NCBI GenBank assembly: GCA_001438005.1
Contig: LIBO01000046.1
Coordinates: forward strand, 1 to 7,301
Direction: 5' to 3'
Source of the DNA: Verrucomicrobia subdivision 6 bacterium BACL9 MAG-120507-bin52
GTDB taxonomy: Bacteria > Verrucomicrobiota > Verrucomicrobiia > Methylacidiphilales > Verrucolacustridaceae
DNA: 7,301 nucleotides
Part shown: one piece after another, positions 5,841 through 7,301 of the stretch
How the letters are laid out: each line of letters begins with the position of its first letter
Numbering within the stretch: the stretch's first letter is position 1
Translations under genes and position numbers: made by a program
The notes under the pieces: generated by a model
The model's database searches: none
The model's input: only the letters and a program-made list of their open reading frames with translations
What the model was told of the DNA's origin: nothing

Positions 5841-6701
5841 TTAGTTCGATCGTTCAATCGGGGCCCGCACGCGATTTCCCCACTCCGTCCAAGATCCGTC
5901 GTAGTTTCGCACCTTTTTCCGCCCTAACAGATAACTCAAGACAAACCAAGTATGGCTCGATCGTTCCCCGATCCGACAGTAGGCCACCACCTCCGTATCC
6001 GCACCGAGGGAACATCCTTCCACATAAATTTTCTCCAGCTCATCAGCCGACTTAAAGGTTCCGTCCTCCTTCACCGCCGATTTCCATGGGACACTTTTGG
6101 CCCCTGGAATATGCCCACCACGCAACACCCCCTCCTGCGGATATTCCGGCATGTGGGTGACCTCCCCTTTGAATTCCCCCGGAGAACGAACGTCGATCAG
6201 GGGTAACTTTTTTTGACTAAAGGCTAGGGCGTCCTCGTAAAAAGCGCGGATTTCCGAATCCAACCTGCGGGCGGGGGTTGGGTACTTCGCCGGAGCCACC
6301 TTGACCTTATCGCGCGTCAACTCCCGCTTCTCCGCCACCCACTTATCCCTGCCTCCATTCAAAATCTTTACCTTGGTGTGTCCAAATAGGCGAAAAGCCC
6401 AAAGCGCATAACAAGCCCACCAGTTCGATTTATCGCCATAAAAAATTACGGTGGTCTCTGGGGTAATCCCATTTCGAGCACACAATTCGGCAAAGTCTTT
6501 CGTCGAAATATAGTCCCGCACCAATCCATCTTGCAGATCTCTGCGCCAATCGATATGGACCGCCCCAGGAATGTGGCCCGTATCGTACAAAAGCACGTCC
6601 TCATTGCTCTCGACCACGCGAATCGAGGGATCGTGGAGATGAGTGGCTAACCAATCGGTCTCCACCAAAGCATCAGGTTGGGAATAGTTTCTTTGGCTCA
6701 T
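5841..6701 (-). CDS. Two-domain rhodanese (thiosulfate/3-mercaptopyruvate sulfurtransferase family)
   Basis: 286 residues, the usual size for a tandem-rhodanese sulfurtransferase, which carries a persulfide on cysteine and passes sulfane sulfur from thiosulfate or mercaptopyruvate to cyanide or other acceptors. N-terminal domain (about 10-130): the GHIPGAVHIDW motif (42-52) and a non-catalytic active-site position, with Asp90 in FYGDKSNWWA where a catalytic cysteine would sit, as is normal for the inactive domain. C-terminal domain (about 150-282): LIDVRSPGEFKGE (168-180), GGHIPGAKSVPW (195-206) and the active loop CRIGERSSHTW with Cys242. The CRIGER loop resembles actinobacterial and other bacterial thiosulfate sulfurtransferases; donor preference cannot be settled from sequence. 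No signal peptide, so cytoplasmic. ATG 6701 is preceded by a good promoter candidate but no Shine-Dalgarno. The stop codon is 1 nt from that of the convergent secreted-protein gene. Confidence 0.94.
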   Translation of the reverse strand: MSQRNYSQPDALVETDWLATHLHDPSIRVVESNEDVLLYDTGHIPGAVHIDWRRDLQDGLVRDYISTKDFAELCARNGITPETTVIFYGDKSNWWACYALWAFRLFGHTKVKILNGGRDKWVAEKRELTRDKVKVAPAKYPTPARRLDSEIRAFYEDALAFSQKKLPLIDVRSPGEFKGEVTHMPEYPQEGVLRGGHIPGAKSVPWKSAVKEDGTFKSADELEKIYVEGCSLGADTEVVAYCRIGERSSHTWFVLSYLLGRKKVRNYDGSWTEWGNRVRAPIERSN

Positions 6702-6724
6702 AAAAATTACTTGGTTGAGAGGAT

Positions 6725-6753
6725 AAAATACTTTACTCCAACCCCACTTGCAA
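6725..6753 (-). promoter_or_regulatory. Sigma70-type promoter for the rhodanese gene
   Basis: Read on the minus strand, TTGCAA (6748-6753) is followed by a 17-nt spacer and TATTTT (6725-6730). This is a well-spaced -35/-10 pair between the metG stop and the rhodanese start. Transcription would begin near 6718, leaving a leader of about 17 nt before ATG 6701. It suggests the rhodanese can be transcribed independently of metG, although read-through from metG remains possible because no terminator is visible. Confidence 0.5.
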
Positions 6754-6765
6754 CCATCCGCCGTG

Positions 6766-7301
6766 TCATCCTCTGCCTTCCGTTTTTTCCTCCTCCAACA
6801 GCGGGAAGAGGGGCTGAATCGTGCCTAAGGAACGCCCTGCCATCCCCGTCGGCCACTGCGGCCAATCCTTCTCCCTCATCGCAACTTCGCCCGATAGACC
6901 TAACTGGACCAAGCCGGCCTGCGCCGTCGTCGGAATCACACACTCCACCTCTTGCAAAACCATCTGCAATACCGCCATTGCGTCCGCTAAGGTTGCCCGT
7001 AAAGCATCCCCTTGAGCCGGATCCTTCGCCAATTTCCAAGGGGCTCTGGCTTCGATCATCTGATTGCCCGCCTGAACCGCCTTCCACAACTCTCCCAGTG
7101 CCAAATGGATCTGGTTTCCCTTCATCAACTCATCCCAGTGACGGAGTGCCCCCAAAACCGTCGCCCGAAAGGCGACCGAAATTGCATCCGGAATAGGCGC
7201 CTCAGGAATTTTCCCACCGCAGTATCTTCCTACCATCGACCCGGCTCGCTGGAGCAAATTGCCCAACTCGTGCGCCAACTCCCCTTTCCTCCGGGCCGCC
7301 A
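6766..7301 (-). CDS. metG: Methionyl-tRNA synthetase, C-terminal part (5' end outside window)
   Basis: The minus-strand frame is open from the right edge to a TGA at 6766-6768, giving the last 177 residues. The sequence matches the helical anticodon-binding domain of MetRS: ELAHELGNLLQRAGSM (family LANDLGNLLSR) and a following YCGGKIP, then WKAVQAGNQMIEARAPWKLAKDP (family 'R.AN.YIDE.APW.LAKD'), a helix 'LADAMAVLQMVLQEV', and the closing GTIQPLFPLLE corresponding to the '..PLFPRI' end of the catalytic-anticodon unit. The protein stops soon after, so there is no appended EMAP/Trbp111-type tRNA-binding domain. The catalytic HIGH/KMSKS core lies outside the window. An in-frame TTG at 7278 is internal and not a start, because the conserved sequence continues upstream of it (ARRKGE). 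It is co-directional with the rhodanese, 64 nt away. Confidence 0.92.
   Translation of the reverse strand, partial: AARRKGELAHELGNLLQRAGSMVGRYCGGKIPEAPIPDAISVAFRATVLGALRHWDELMKGNQIHLALGELWKAVQAGNQMIEARAPWKLAKDPAQGDALRATLADAMAVLQMVLQEVECVIPTTAQAGLVQLGLSGEVAMREKDWPQWPTGMAGRSLGTIQPLFPLLEEEKTEGRG

Noticed and set aside
5843..5869. CGATCG and GGGCCC palindromes after the secreted-protein stop as a terminator
   Set aside because: Stems of four to six bases with no following U-run on either strand; ordinary restriction-site-like palindromes.
6678..7196. 172-codon plus-strand, Pro/Ser-rich open frame opposite metG and the rhodanese promoter
   Set aside because: Composition is that of a reverse-complemented coding sequence; the metG frame on the other strand has clear conserved motifs.
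6766..7278. Stand-alone small gene starting at TTG 7278
   Set aside because: Conserved MetRS sequence continues in frame to the window edge, so this is the C-terminal end of metG rather than a separate gene.

Overview
This is an ordinary, gene-dense chromosomal window, moderately GC-rich by eye. It carries seven protein-coding genes: five complete and one cut at each edge. The TonB-type C-terminal domain at the left edge implies a Gram-negative cell with an outer membrane. Protein style suggests a member of the Verrucomicrobiota or a neighbouring PVC/Acidobacteria-like lineage, in particular the class V aminotransferase subtype and a secreted protein family otherwise remembered from Acidobacteria. 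That placement is an impression from remembered sequence similarity, not a computed result.

Layout. Positions 1-414 (+) hold the 3' part of a TonB-family gene: a proline/threonine-rich linker followed by the TonB C-terminal domain. Positions 471-3683 (+) are a textbook protein quality-control operon: tig (trigger factor), clpP (protease subunit) and clpX (AAA+ unfoldase), with 9 and 12 nt between the genes. Converging on clpX is a minus-strand PLP-dependent class V aminotransferase of the alanine/serine-glyoxylate type (3697-4782). Back-to-back with it, only about 20 bp away, is a plus-strand gene for a secreted protein of unknown function (4802-5839). That gene runs tail-to-tail, with a 1-nt gap, into a minus-strand two-domain rhodanese (5841-6701). 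Behind the rhodanese, on the same strand, is the 3' end of metG (methionyl-tRNA synthetase), which leaves the window on the right.

How the genes work together. Trigger factor receives nascent chains at the ribosome. ClpX recognises and unfolds substrates and feeds them into the ClpP chamber. The other genes are housekeeping or metabolic (amino-acid transamination, sulfur transfer, tRNA charging), plus one envelope or secreted protein, and share no obvious pathway with the Clp operon. No gap exceeds 64 bp. I see no tRNA, rRNA, CRISPR array, insertion sequence, phage gene or defence system.

The points worth a second look are modest: a dense G-quadruplex-prone tract opposite the TonB linker, GC skew of constant sign across gene-strand switches, very tight divergent and convergent junctions without visible terminators, the near absence of Shine-Dalgarno motifs in the Clp operon, a diverged trigger-factor PPIase domain, and an acidic/lysine low-complexity insert in the secreted protein. 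I found no evidence for a novel multi-gene system.
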